This document shows positions 27,075-34,232 of a stretch of DNA of 64,000 bases, piece after piece. Numbering within the stretch: the first letter of the stretch is position 1; the number at the start of each line of letters is the position of its first letter. The notes under the pieces were generated by a model. The model did not search any database and was not told the DNA's origin. It saw only the letters and a list, made by a program, of their open reading frames with translations. A program made the position numbers and the translations under genes. The DNA comes from Oscillospiraceae bacterium (GTDB lineage: Bacteria; Bacillota; Clostridia; Oscillospirales; Ruminococcaceae), in the NCBI GenBank assembly GCA_025757845.1, contig CP107211.1:992001-1056000 (forward strand), read 5' to 3'.

Positions 27075-28604
27075 TTACCAGAACCAGTAACGCTTCTTGA
27101 ACGCGATGTAGGCCACCGCAATGACCACCAGCACCGCGCCGCCAGCGATGAAGAAGGTCCAGTTGATGTTGGCGAAGCGGAGATTTTCGTTGGTCAGCAG
27201 ATAACGACCGGCGGTGTCCAGCGTGATCACGCCGTCTTTGTAGCTGTTCAGGTACTGCCACTTTCCGGTGGTCTCGTTGTAGAGGTACAGACGGGAGTAA
27301 TCACACTTGTCCAGATCAATGCGGGCCGAGCAGGGAACCGTCTTGCCGTCGTTCACCACGAACTCCAGGCCCTGCTCCACCTGCTGCAGTTCCAGCGAGG
27401 TGTTCAGCTCGCCGGTGGTGTTGCGCACGTCCTTGCCGGACACCTGCAGGGTGTAGCCGTCGCCCACCACGCACAGGGTCTTGCCGGTGGTGCGCAGAGA
27501 GTTGAGGATGTCGCCGGTGATCACCGGGACTTCCGACTGAGCAAAAACGACCTCATGGTCGGTGCTGTCCTGAATGGTCTGCACGGTGGGGTCCAGCGTG
27601 ATCTTGTCATCGTCGCCGTTGGAAGCGTCATCGCCGTTGCTGCTGTCGCTGCCCGAGGAAGCGGAAGCAGAGCGGTTCACGATGACGGTGACCAGCGCCG
27701 TGGCTTTGCCGTTGGAAACCGTAATGGAGGTGGAGCCGGTGCCCACGGCGGTGATCACGCCGCTGGGGCTCACGGTGGCCACACTGCTGTTGCCGGACTT
27801 GTAGGTGAAGCTCTGGGAGGCCGAAGCCGGGGTGGCCTTGGCCGACAGGGTGCGGGTGGCACCCGGCTTGAGCACCACATAGGAGGGGGTTACCGTAATG
27901 ACCTGACCGCTGTTGGCGGAGGTGGTGCCGGAACTGACCGTGCCGCCGGTGGTGTCGGTGGGGATGGCCAGCACGGTAACGGTGGTGCTGGCGGTGACCG
28001 AGCCGCAGGCGGCGGTGATGGTGGCGGTGCCGGGGCTCACGCCGGTCACGCGGCCGAAGCTGTTGACGGTGGCCACCTTCTCATTGGAAGAAGTCAGGGA
28101 GATGGTGGCGTACTGCGAGGCGGACGAGGGCCGCACCTGCAGCGATGCCGACACCGAGTTGCCCACATAGATGGTGTTGGAGGACAGCGCCAGATCCATC
28201 TCGGTGACGATCATGGTGGAGTCCATGGAAACCGAAATGGTGTAAGCACAGATCTGGTTGCCTGCGGCGGCCGTCACGGTGGCGGTGCCCACGCCCACAG
28301 CCTGCACCACGCCGCTGTTGCTCACAGTAAGCACGCTGCTGTCATCGGTGAGGTAGATGACGGAGTCGGTGCTGTTGCGGGGGCGCACCGTGGGCGACAG
28401 CTGCTGGGTCTCGCCCAACAGCATGTTGGAAGAATAGGTGCCGGCCTCAATGCTCTCGGCAGGCACGCTGTTGTCGCTGTTCCAAGGCAGCGACACGGCG
28501 GCGCCGGTCAGGGGCACGGCAGCCGATGCCGGCAGGGCCATGCCGCCGGCCAGCAGGCAGAGCAGTGCCGCGCCAAGGGCCAGGGTCTTTGCGGTTGATT
28601 TCAT
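27075..28604 (-). CDS. secreted, membrane-anchored Big_2 (Ig-like) protein
   Basis: A 509-residue surface protein. A signal peptide covers about residues 1-28 (LALGAALLCLLAGG, then ALPASA). At least three bacterial Ig-like group 2 repeats follow (about 60-125, 135-212, 228-312), each with the V-x-S-x-x-G-V-I/V-x-A-V/G-G-T-A/S-T-I/V pattern. A serine/glycine/aspartate linker (about 318-335) precedes a different C-terminal domain. A single membrane helix lies near 480-500, ending in a short basic tail; no LPXTG signal is seen. It is the last gene of the export operon and may display or anchor the exported product at the cell surface. Confidence 0.85.
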   Translation of the reverse strand: MKSTAKTLALGAALLCLLAGGMALPASAAVPLTGAAVSLPWNSDNSVPAESIEAGTYSSNMLLGETQQLSPTVRPRNSTDSVIYLTDDSSVLTVSNSGVVQAVGVGTATVTAAAGNQICAYTISVSMDSTMIVTEMDLALSSNTIYVGNSVSASLQVRPSSASQYATISLTSSNEKVATVNSFGRVTGVSPGTATITAACGSVTASTTVTVLAIPTDTTGGTVSSGTTSANSGQVITVTPSYVVLKPGATRTLSAKATPASASQSFTYKSGNSSVATVSPSGVITAVGTGSTSITVSNGKATALVTVIVNRSASASSGSDSSNGDDASNGDDDKITLDPTVQTIQDSTDHEVVFAQSEVPVITGDILNSLRTTGKTLCVVGDGYTLQVSGKDVRNTTGELNTSLELQQVEQGLEFVVNDGKTVPCSARIDLDKCDYSRLYLYNETTGKWQYLNSYKDGVITLDTAGRYLLTNENLRFANINWTFFIAGGAVLVVIAVAYIAFKKRYWFW

Positions 28605-28670
28605 GGTTCGTGTACCTCTCTGGGTGTTAAAAATGGAGCGAAGGATTCAGCGCCGGAAACGGTGCCCGCA

Positions 28671-29783
28671 TCAGCGGAACAGCACACCCAGAGCCTCCAT
28701 TGCATATTCAAAGTAGGTGACCTGATCGTATTCCACGCGGGCGGTCACGCTCATGCCGTTGGAAAGATCGACCTTGTCGCCGCTGCGGCTCACCACATAG
28801 GTGCTGTCCGGCTTGATGGTCATCTTGTAGTACGAAGCGCTGGTGCTGGTGGTCACGTCGCTGTCGATGGCGGTCACGGTACCGGTCAGGGTGCCGTAGG
28901 AATACTCCGACAAGCCGGTGATGGCGATCTTGCACGGGTCGCCCACATGCAGCAGCGGGCGGTCGTTCACGGTGACCATGGCCACGATCTCCAGGTCATC
29001 GTTCTCGCTGGCAACGGTGGCCAGCGGGGAGCCTGCGCTCAGCACCATGCCCTCCTTGTAGGGGCTGTCCATGTGGATCACGCCGGAGGTGGGGGCATAC
29101 AGATAGTAGTCGTTGGCACCGGTGTTCAGGGCGTCGATCTGCGCCTGCACGTTGTCCACGTTGCTCTGGGCGCTGGTGATGCTCTGGGAGATGGACTGCA
29201 TGGTGGAGTAATACAGGGCCTGGATCTCGCTCTGGTTCTGCTCCATCATGGTCTTGATCTGGGCGTCGGTGTAACCGGCCGCCTGATAAGCCGAAGCGTC
29301 AAAGGTCTTTTGCTCCACCTGGCTCTTGTAGGTCTCGTACTGGTAGTAGTAGGGCTGATCCTCGACACTGGTCTCACTGAAGTAGTTCGTGTCGTCCTGG
29401 ATGCACTGCAGCAGCTTATTGTACTGGTCCACCTGGGTCTGGTAGATCTTGAGCTGGCTTTCCAGGTTGTCCTGCTGCATGTCCAGGTCAGTGCTCTTGA
29501 TGTGGGCCACGAGGTCGCCCTCGTTCACATAGCTGCCCTCGGAGATGTACAGCTCGGTGAGGGTGCCGGAATAGCTGGACATGATGTAGGTCTTGTTGCT
29601 GGCCTGCACCGTGCCGGAGTTCTGGCTGACGTAGATGCGGTTGGTGCGGGTGCTCCACACCAGCAGAAAGATCATGAACAAGCCCACCAGAATGACAAAG
29701 GCGTATCCGTAGGGAGGTACGTCCCGGTCCATCATAATGCGGCGGTCCTGCAGATCATCGAGGTTCTGGATGGTCGTTGTCAT
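28671..29783 (-). CDS. HlyD-family membrane fusion protein of the peptide exporter
   Basis: A 370-residue adaptor: short cytosolic N-terminus, one membrane helix (about residues 27-44), a biotinyl-lipoyl-like half (SGTLTELYISEGSYVNEGDLVAHI), a long coiled coil (about 100-230), then the second half and a beta-barrel domain. This is the layout of bacteriocin exporter accessory proteins such as LcnD. It begins two bases after the stop of the GyrI-like gene, so the two are in one transcript. It is predicted to work with the C39 ABC transporter encoded upstream. Confidence 0.9.
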   Translation of the reverse strand: MTTTIQNLDDLQDRRIMMDRDVPPYGYAFVILVGLFMIFLLVWSTRTNRIYVSQNSGTVQASNKTYIMSSYSGTLTELYISEGSYVNEGDLVAHIKSTDLDMQQDNLESQLKIYQTQVDQYNKLLQCIQDDTNYFSETSVEDQPYYYQYETYKSQVEQKTFDASAYQAAGYTDAQIKTMMEQNQSEIQALYYSTMQSISQSITSAQSNVDNVQAQIDALNTGANDYYLYAPTSGVIHMDSPYKEGMVLSAGSPLATVASENDDLEIVAMVTVNDRPLLHVGDPCKIAITGLSEYSYGTLTGTVTAIDSDVTTSTSASYYKMTIKPDSTYVVSRSGDKVDLSNGMSVTARVEYDQVTYFEYAMEALGVLFR

Positions 29784-29785
29784 AG

Positions 29786-30241
29786 TTACTTGGTCTCCAT
29801 AAACACGTCAACCACGGCGTCATCGTCGTCCTGGCTGACAAAAATGGTGTAGTTGTCACCGGTGAGCTTGAGGTCCTTTTCAAAGGCGAGGATCTGCAGC
29901 TTGGAGCTTGCCAGCTGGCTGTAGGCCATGGGGCCGGTATAATGAGCGTACAGGCAGTTCTTCACCCGCAGCACGGCGTCCACTTCGTAGCCGGGCTCGG
30001 TCTGGGTGATCAGCTGGGTGGCCTGCTGCATCAGGTACAGCTCCGGGGCATGCTCCGGGGCCGGGCCGATCTTGAGGGCCTGCACCAGCGGGCCGATGGG
30101 CTGTGCGTTGTGGCTCTTGATAAAGTTCTGCAGCTGGGTCAGCGCCACCATCATGTTGCCCAGTTCTTCGGGGGCGATGCGGCGTGCCACGACATTGGTC
30201 AGTTTGAGGGTCTTGTTTTCAGCAACTTTGATCTCGTTCAT
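29786..30241 (-). CDS. small GyrI-like (effector-binding fold) protein of the export locus
   Basis: A 151-residue cytosolic protein. Its C-terminal half (GYEVDAVLRVKNCLYAHYTG, then SSKLQILAFEKDLKLTGDNYTIFVSQ) follows the order seen in GyrI-like/AraC effector-binding domains: a beta strand ending Y-x-G, a helix, then E/D-x-Y. No DNA-binding domain is attached. The start at 30241 (MNEIKVAENK) follows AAAGAGG. Placed between precursor and HlyD genes, it might be an immunity protein, a chaperone for the precursor or a ligand sensor. The fold is a tentative reading. Confidence 0.6.
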   Translation of the reverse strand: MNEIKVAENKTLKLTNVVARRIAPEELGNMMVALTQLQNFIKSHNAQPIGPLVQALKIGPAPEHAPELYLMQQATQLITQTEPGYEVDAVLRVKNCLYAHYTGPMAYSQLASSKLQILAFEKDLKLTGDNYTIFVSQDDDDAVVDVFMETK

Positions 30242-30293
30242 GTTGAAATACCTCTTTGTCCTATCGTTGAATTTCCTCCGCAAAGGGGAGGCC

Positions 30294-30358
30294 GTAATAG
30301 GCAATCACAGGCAGAGAAAGGGCAGAGCACACCTTCTCTGCTTCTGATCACCTATTAC
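30294..30358. repeat. imperfect inverted repeat upstream of the GyrI-like gene
   Basis: Arms of 25 bases at 30294-30318 and 30334-30358 match at 21 positions, with outer ends GTAATAGG and CCTATTAC. A second, smaller dyad TTACTG-TAG-CAGTAA overlaps its right arm (to 30377). Confidence 0.7.
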
Positions 30359-30390
30359 TGTAGCAGTAATGGGTGATGCGAAAAATAGAA

Positions 30391-30603
30391 TGTGCCCGGA
30401 GGCAGGACGCCTCCGGGCACACCATAACGAGGCATTGTCACCGGTCCGGCGCTTTGCAGCGGGGCCGGAAAACACACTGCATATCGTTTTTTGTCGGGGC
30501 TGAGATACCACAGGGCACTCTGCCGTCTGCCATACTTGTCAGGCACCTTGCGGCTGCGCAACCGCAAAGCACTTTTTCAGCAGACAGGTGCGCACCTGTC
30601 TGC
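30391..30603. repeat. cluster of four strong palindromes downstream of the precursor gene
   Basis: Four dyads lie in tandem: 30391-30421 (GTGCCCGGAGGC and complement, 5-base loop), 30441-30468 (CCGGTCCGGCGC against GCGGGGCCGG), 30548-30567 (near-palindrome around TGCGCA), and a perfect 24-bp palindrome at 30580-30603 with core GGTGCGCACC. On the - strand they follow the precursor gene, so they could end, pause or stabilise its transcript. None has a good T-run on that strand. Confidence 0.75.
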
Positions 30604-30673
30604 ATCAGGAGCATGTGCGGCGGGGAAACCGGTGTAGTTGCTCAGGCCCCCGGAAAGCCAGGATCAGACAGTC

Positions 30674-31138
30674 TTATTTAGGGAAGACGGTCTTATTCTG
30701 CTCGAAGTCAAAGAGGCTGGGCAGACCGTTCTTGACGTTGGCGGTTGCCAGGTTGTAGATGGCAGCAGCAGAGCCAGCCAGACGCAGGCCAGCGTTCAGG
30801 ACGCCGTTAGCACCAGCCAGGAAGTTGCCGCCCATCGCAGCGTCGATGCCGCTCTTGGCAACAACATCGTAGCCGCTATTGTAGTACTTGCTGACAGAGC
30901 TGAACCAGGCCTTGCCCAGGTTGCCGGGGACGTATGCGCCGCCGAACAGAGTGCCAACGGTGTTGCTGACATAGTCGCCCAGGAAAGAATTGCCGATAAT
31001 GGTGACCATGTTGGTGTTGAACTTCTTCCAGTTCTCAAGGGTCAGGCTAGGAGCCAGGATGTCGGACAGGCTTGCGCCGCCGTTGACGTAGGTCATCTCG
31101 TTCTCAGAGATTGCGGAAAAATTTGCAGGCATCATCAT
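30674..31138 (-). CDS. long double-glycine-leader precursor (bacteriocin-like exported polypeptide)
   Basis: A 154-residue protein. Residues 1-21 form a leader that ends ENEMTYVNGG, the consensus C39 cleavage signal. The following 133-residue core begins ASLSDILAPSL. The core has no cysteine and is rich in G, A, N, S and Y, with the stretches GTLFGGAYVPG and GGNFLAGANGVLNAGLRLAGSAAAIYN, which could insert in membranes. It starts with three ATG codons; GGGAG precedes the first. It is encoded directly after the C39 transporter. The core is far longer than class II bacteriocins (usually under 70), so it may be a large bacteriocin, a signal or a surface polypeptide. Confidence 0.82.
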   Translation of the reverse strand: MMMPANFSAISENEMTYVNGGASLSDILAPSLTLENWKKFNTNMVTIIGNSFLGDYVSNTVGTLFGGAYVPGNLGKAWFSSVSKYYNSGYDVVAKSGIDAAMGGNFLAGANGVLNAGLRLAGSAAAIYNLATANVKNGLPSLFDFEQNKTVFPK

Positions 31139-31174
31139 GATGAATTACTCCCTTCAAATAATGAACTTTTGTCG

Positions 31175-31235
31175 GTTCCTCCCCGGCTGCGCTGCCGGGA
31201 GGGAACCGGTTTTATGTAATCGGGTGCGCACCCGA
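31175..31235. repeat. two palindromes between transporter and precursor genes
   Basis: A long hairpin at about 31175-31210 (GGTTCCTCCCCGGC against GCCGGGAGGGAACC) lies next to a perfect 16-bp palindrome TCGGGTGCGCACCCGA at 31220-31235. The latter shares GGTGCGCACC with the palindrome on the other side of the precursor gene. Confidence 0.8.
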
Positions 31236-31245
31236 CTGCAACGAA

Positions 31246-33651
31246 TCAGTAGGTAAAGGCTTCGCCGTCATCGTCATCCTCTACCACAGCGGCAGCCACA
31301 GGCTGCTTGGCCACCGGCTCACGGCGGCGGTAGATGCCCTGCTGCATGGTCCACAGCTCAGCATACTTGCCATCCTTGGCCATCAGCTCATCGTGGGTGC
31401 CGCGCTCCACGATCTTGCCGTGATCCATCACAAGGATCAGGTCGCAGTCGCGGACGGTGGACAGACGGTGGGCTACGATCAGCATGGACCGGTCGGCCAG
31501 CTGCTCGTAGATCATGTTGAAGATCAGATTCTCGGTGGCAAAGTCCAGATTGCTCGTGGACTCGTCCAGGATGTACAGGCCGGAATCCTTCAGGAAGGCA
31601 CGCGCCAGTGCAATGCGCTGCTTCTCACCGCCGGACAGGCCGTTGCCGGCTTCCTCCAGGTAGGTGTTGTACTGCAGCGGCAGATGGCGGATGAACTCAT
31701 GGGCATCGGCCTTCTTGGCGGCTTCCTTCACTTCCTCCATGGTGGCATCCATGCGGGAAATGCGGATGTTGTCATAGATCGTCTTGCTGAACAGCTCAAT
31801 GTTCTGCGGCACATAGGCAATGGCGCGGCGCACCGAATCATGGGTGTACTCGGCCAGATTCACGCCGTTGAAGTCGATCTCACCCTCTTCGGGCTCGTAA
31901 TACTTCAGCAGCAGCTTGGTGATGGTGGACTTGCCGCTGCCGCTGCTGCCCACCAGAGCCACCTTTTTGCCGGCGGGAATGGTAAAGCTGATGTGGTCCA
32001 GGGCCGGAGCACGGTTGCCGTAGCGGAAGGTGACGTCCTTGAACTCGATGTCGCCCTCCACCTTTTCCAGCGGGGTAAGCTCGCTGCCCTCGTCGTTTTC
32101 GTCCTCGGCCGGATAATCCATGATCTCGGTCAGACGCTTCATAGAAATGCCGGCTTCCTGAATGCTCATCTGCAGGCTGATCAGGTTGCTCAGCGGGGAA
32201 GTAAAGTAGCTGGACAGGGTGCTGAACGCCATGAAGCCGCCCAGCGTCATCTCACCGTGCAGCACCTGGCTGATGCCCACATAGGTGGTCAGCATGCTGA
32301 AACCGGTGGAGATGAAGGTGGAGATCAGGCCCTGGCCCGTGCTGATGCGGCTGGACCGCAGGCTGATCTTCAGGCTCTTGATGTACTCTTTTTCCAGATT
32401 TTCCAGCTGGGTGTCCTCGTTGGCATTGCACTTGATGGTCTCGATGCCGCGCAGGCTCTCGATCATCTGGCTGTTGAGGGCAGCCGACTGGATCATGGTC
32501 TCTTCGTTGATGCGCTTGTAGGGCTGCTTGAACACCAGCACCAGCAGGATGCTGACCAGTGCCATGAACAGCGAGATGGAGAACAGCATGGCGTTCATCC
32601 GGAACAGGATGATGCCGGTGATGATGGCCATGGAGATGTCCATCACAAGGCTCAGCGCAATGCTGGTGAAGATGGACTTGATGGTGTTTGCATCCGAGTA
32701 ACGGGTGGTGATATCGCCCGTTTTGCGGGTGGCAAAGAACTTCATGGGCAGATGGAAGATGTGCCCGAAGTAGCCCAGCATCAGCGGGATGTCGATCTTG
32801 ATGGACAGATGGATCAGCACCCACTGCCGTACAAAACCGATGAGGGAACTGGTCAGGCTCACCACGCTGAACACGATGATCAGCGTGACCAGCAGGTTGT
32901 CCAGCCCGTAGGGCAGCACCTCATCCATCAGGATCTTATTGAACATCGAGGACGCAATGCCCAGGATGGTGGTGATGACGGAACTTAAAATGGCGTAGAA
33001 GAACAGCTTCTTCTGGGGCAGCAGCAGGTCGATGTACCGCTTCATCATGCCCCAGCGGTTGGGCTTGCCGTCGTCTTTTTCGCTGGCCTGCTGGGCTTCA
33101 TAGCCGGGAGCGCCGGGTGCCAGCTTTTTGCGCTGGTTCACGTTGAACTCCGAGGTGGGGTTCAGCAGCAGCAGAACACCGGTAAAGTTCTTGTAGAACT
33201 CATCCAGGCTGATCTTTTTCAGCTCAGTAGCAGGGTCGCCGATGATGACGTAATCCTTGCACTTGTGCTTTTTGCCTTTTTCCTCGGCTTCCTTGACCCG
33301 CTCGGCTTCGTCCAGCATGTGCTTGCGGCGCTCGCCGTCATCGCGGAGGGTGGTCTTTTTGAACACCACCACAAAGTGGGCCAGGCCCTGGTCGGTGATG
33401 ACCTGCGCAATGCAGGGCAGCGAGAAGTCGCTGAGGAAGTTTTCACGGTCCACACGCACCGCGGCGGTGGTGAAACCCAGCTCGTTGGCGGCCTTCTGCA
33501 GGCCGACGAGATTTGTGCCTTTCAGGTCCGTACCCATCATATCGCGCAGGCGCGTGATGGTGATCTCCTTTTTGTAATGGAGGCACACCATTGCGAGGCA
33601 GGCAGCCGCACAGTCGGTAGTGTCATGCTGCCGGACATAGGTATAACGCAT
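31246..33651 (-). CDS. C39-peptidase ABC transporter (PCAT) for leader peptide removal and export
   Basis: An 801-residue protein combining peptidase, membrane and ATPase domains. The C39 part has Gln8, Cys14 (in HDTTDCAAACLAMV), His92 (GLAHFVVVF) and Asp139 (VIIGDPA), so it should cut after the Gly-Gly of the precursor. A charged helical insertion of about 33 residues (99-131) separates His from Asp. Six membrane helices follow (about 220-480), then the ATPase with Walker A GSSGSGKST, signature LSGGEKQRIALARA and Walker B LYILDESTSNLD. It ends in an acidic tail. It is first in the - strand operon; AAAGGAAG precedes the ATG. Confidence 0.96.
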   Translation of the reverse strand: MRYTYVRQHDTTDCAAACLAMVCLHYKKEITITRLRDMMGTDLKGTNLVGLQKAANELGFTTAAVRVDRENFLSDFSLPCIAQVITDQGLAHFVVVFKKTTLRDDGERRKHMLDEAERVKEAEEKGKKHKCKDYVIIGDPATELKKISLDEFYKNFTGVLLLLNPTSEFNVNQRKKLAPGAPGYEAQQASEKDDGKPNRWGMMKRYIDLLLPQKKLFFYAILSSVITTILGIASSMFNKILMDEVLPYGLDNLLVTLIIVFSVVSLTSSLIGFVRQWVLIHLSIKIDIPLMLGYFGHIFHLPMKFFATRKTGDITTRYSDANTIKSIFTSIALSLVMDISMAIITGIILFRMNAMLFSISLFMALVSILLVLVFKQPYKRINEETMIQSAALNSQMIESLRGIETIKCNANEDTQLENLEKEYIKSLKISLRSSRISTGQGLISTFISTGFSMLTTYVGISQVLHGEMTLGGFMAFSTLSSYFTSPLSNLISLQMSIQEAGISMKRLTEIMDYPAEDENDEGSELTPLEKVEGDIEFKDVTFRYGNRAPALDHISFTIPAGKKVALVGSSGSGKSTITKLLLKYYEPEEGEIDFNGVNLAEYTHDSVRRAIAYVPQNIELFSKTIYDNIRISRMDATMEEVKEAAKKADAHEFIRHLPLQYNTYLEEAGNGLSGGEKQRIALARAFLKDSGLYILDESTSNLDFATENLIFNMIYEQLADRSMLIVAHRLSTVRDCDLILVMDHGKIVERGTHDELMAKDGKYAELWTMQQGIYRRREPVAKQPVAAAVVEDDDDGEAFTY

Positions 33652-33969
33652 AGATGCTTCCTTTGAAACTATACAAATTTATTCAAACACCATACACATC
33701 TGCCAGACACACGGACCGGAAAACATGCAGTGAATTTGACAAAACCGCCAAAACCGGAAGGATTTACCGCCTCTGAACGCCCGGGAATGGGGCAGAATGC
33801 TCAGATTTCCGGCTTGCAATGCCTGCAAAGTTTGTATGCGCAGGCGTTACAGCTTATGTGCAGTATACCACAATATGACAGCATCTTCAAGAACTTCTTT
33901 TTTAAGAAATCGTGAGAAATGAAAAAAGTGTGAAAAATTAACACTTCTGAAACATGCGGCACGGCAAAC
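33652..33969. other. intergenic region upstream of the transporter operon
   Basis: About 320 bases, AT-rich, between the transporter start and the tRNA terminator. It must hold the promoter of the export operon; on the - strand TATAGT lies 20 bases before the ribosome site but no good -35 accompanies it. An open frame at 33730-33915 has no ribosome site and no recognisable product. Nothing else is seen. Confidence 0.5.
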
Positions 33970-34001
33970 AAAAAAGGCAATGTTCCAAAGAACATTGCCT
34001 T
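33968..34001 (-). terminator. terminator of the tRNA-Asn gene
   Basis: Arms AAGGCAATGTTC and complement (33974-33985 and 33990-34001) around CAAA, followed on the - strand by TTTTTTGTTTG. Confidence 0.92.
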
Positions 34002-34003
34002 CG

Positions 34004-34080
34004 TGGCGCCTCTTGCCTGACTCGAACAGGCGACACCCTGATTAACAGTCAGGTGCTCTAACCGACTGAGCTAAAGAGGC
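34004..34080 (-). tRNA. tRNA-Asn (GTT)
   Basis: A 77-nucleotide cloverleaf on the - strand including an encoded CCA. The acceptor stem is GCCTCTT with AAGAGGC, the D-arm AGCTCAGTCGGTTAGAGC, the anticodon loop CTGTTAA with anticodon GTT, and the T-arm ends in GTTCGAGTC. All stems pair. A terminator follows directly. Confidence 0.97.
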
Positions 34081-34162
34081 AGATCACTTAAGTGACTGCG
34101 AGTGATATTATACCGCATTCTTGGCCGTTTTGCAAGCCCTGATTTCAAAAAAGTGCAAAAAC

Positions 34163-34205
34163 AAAAAGCATCCCGGCAGAAACGGGTCGGTTTCTGCCGG
34201 GATGC
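34163..34205 (-). terminator. terminator of typA
   Basis: Arms of 16 bases at 34168-34183 and 34190-34205 (GCATCCCGGCAGAAAC and complement) are followed on the - strand by TTTTTGTTTTTG. Confidence 0.93.
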
Positions 34206-34232
34206 GGGAGACTATTATAATAGGTAACGCAA

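Noticed and set aside
27051..28598. 515-residue + strand frame opposite the Big_2 gene
   Set aside because: Glycine/histidine-rich shadow frame; the - strand product has a signal peptide and Ig repeats.
30638..31219. 193-residue + strand frame opposite the precursor gene
   Set aside because: It is antisense to the double-glycine precursor, which has a proper leader, ribosome site and operon position.
33730..33915. 61-residue + strand frame in the intergenic region
   Set aside because: No ribosome site, no homologous pattern, and codon use unlike neighbouring genes.
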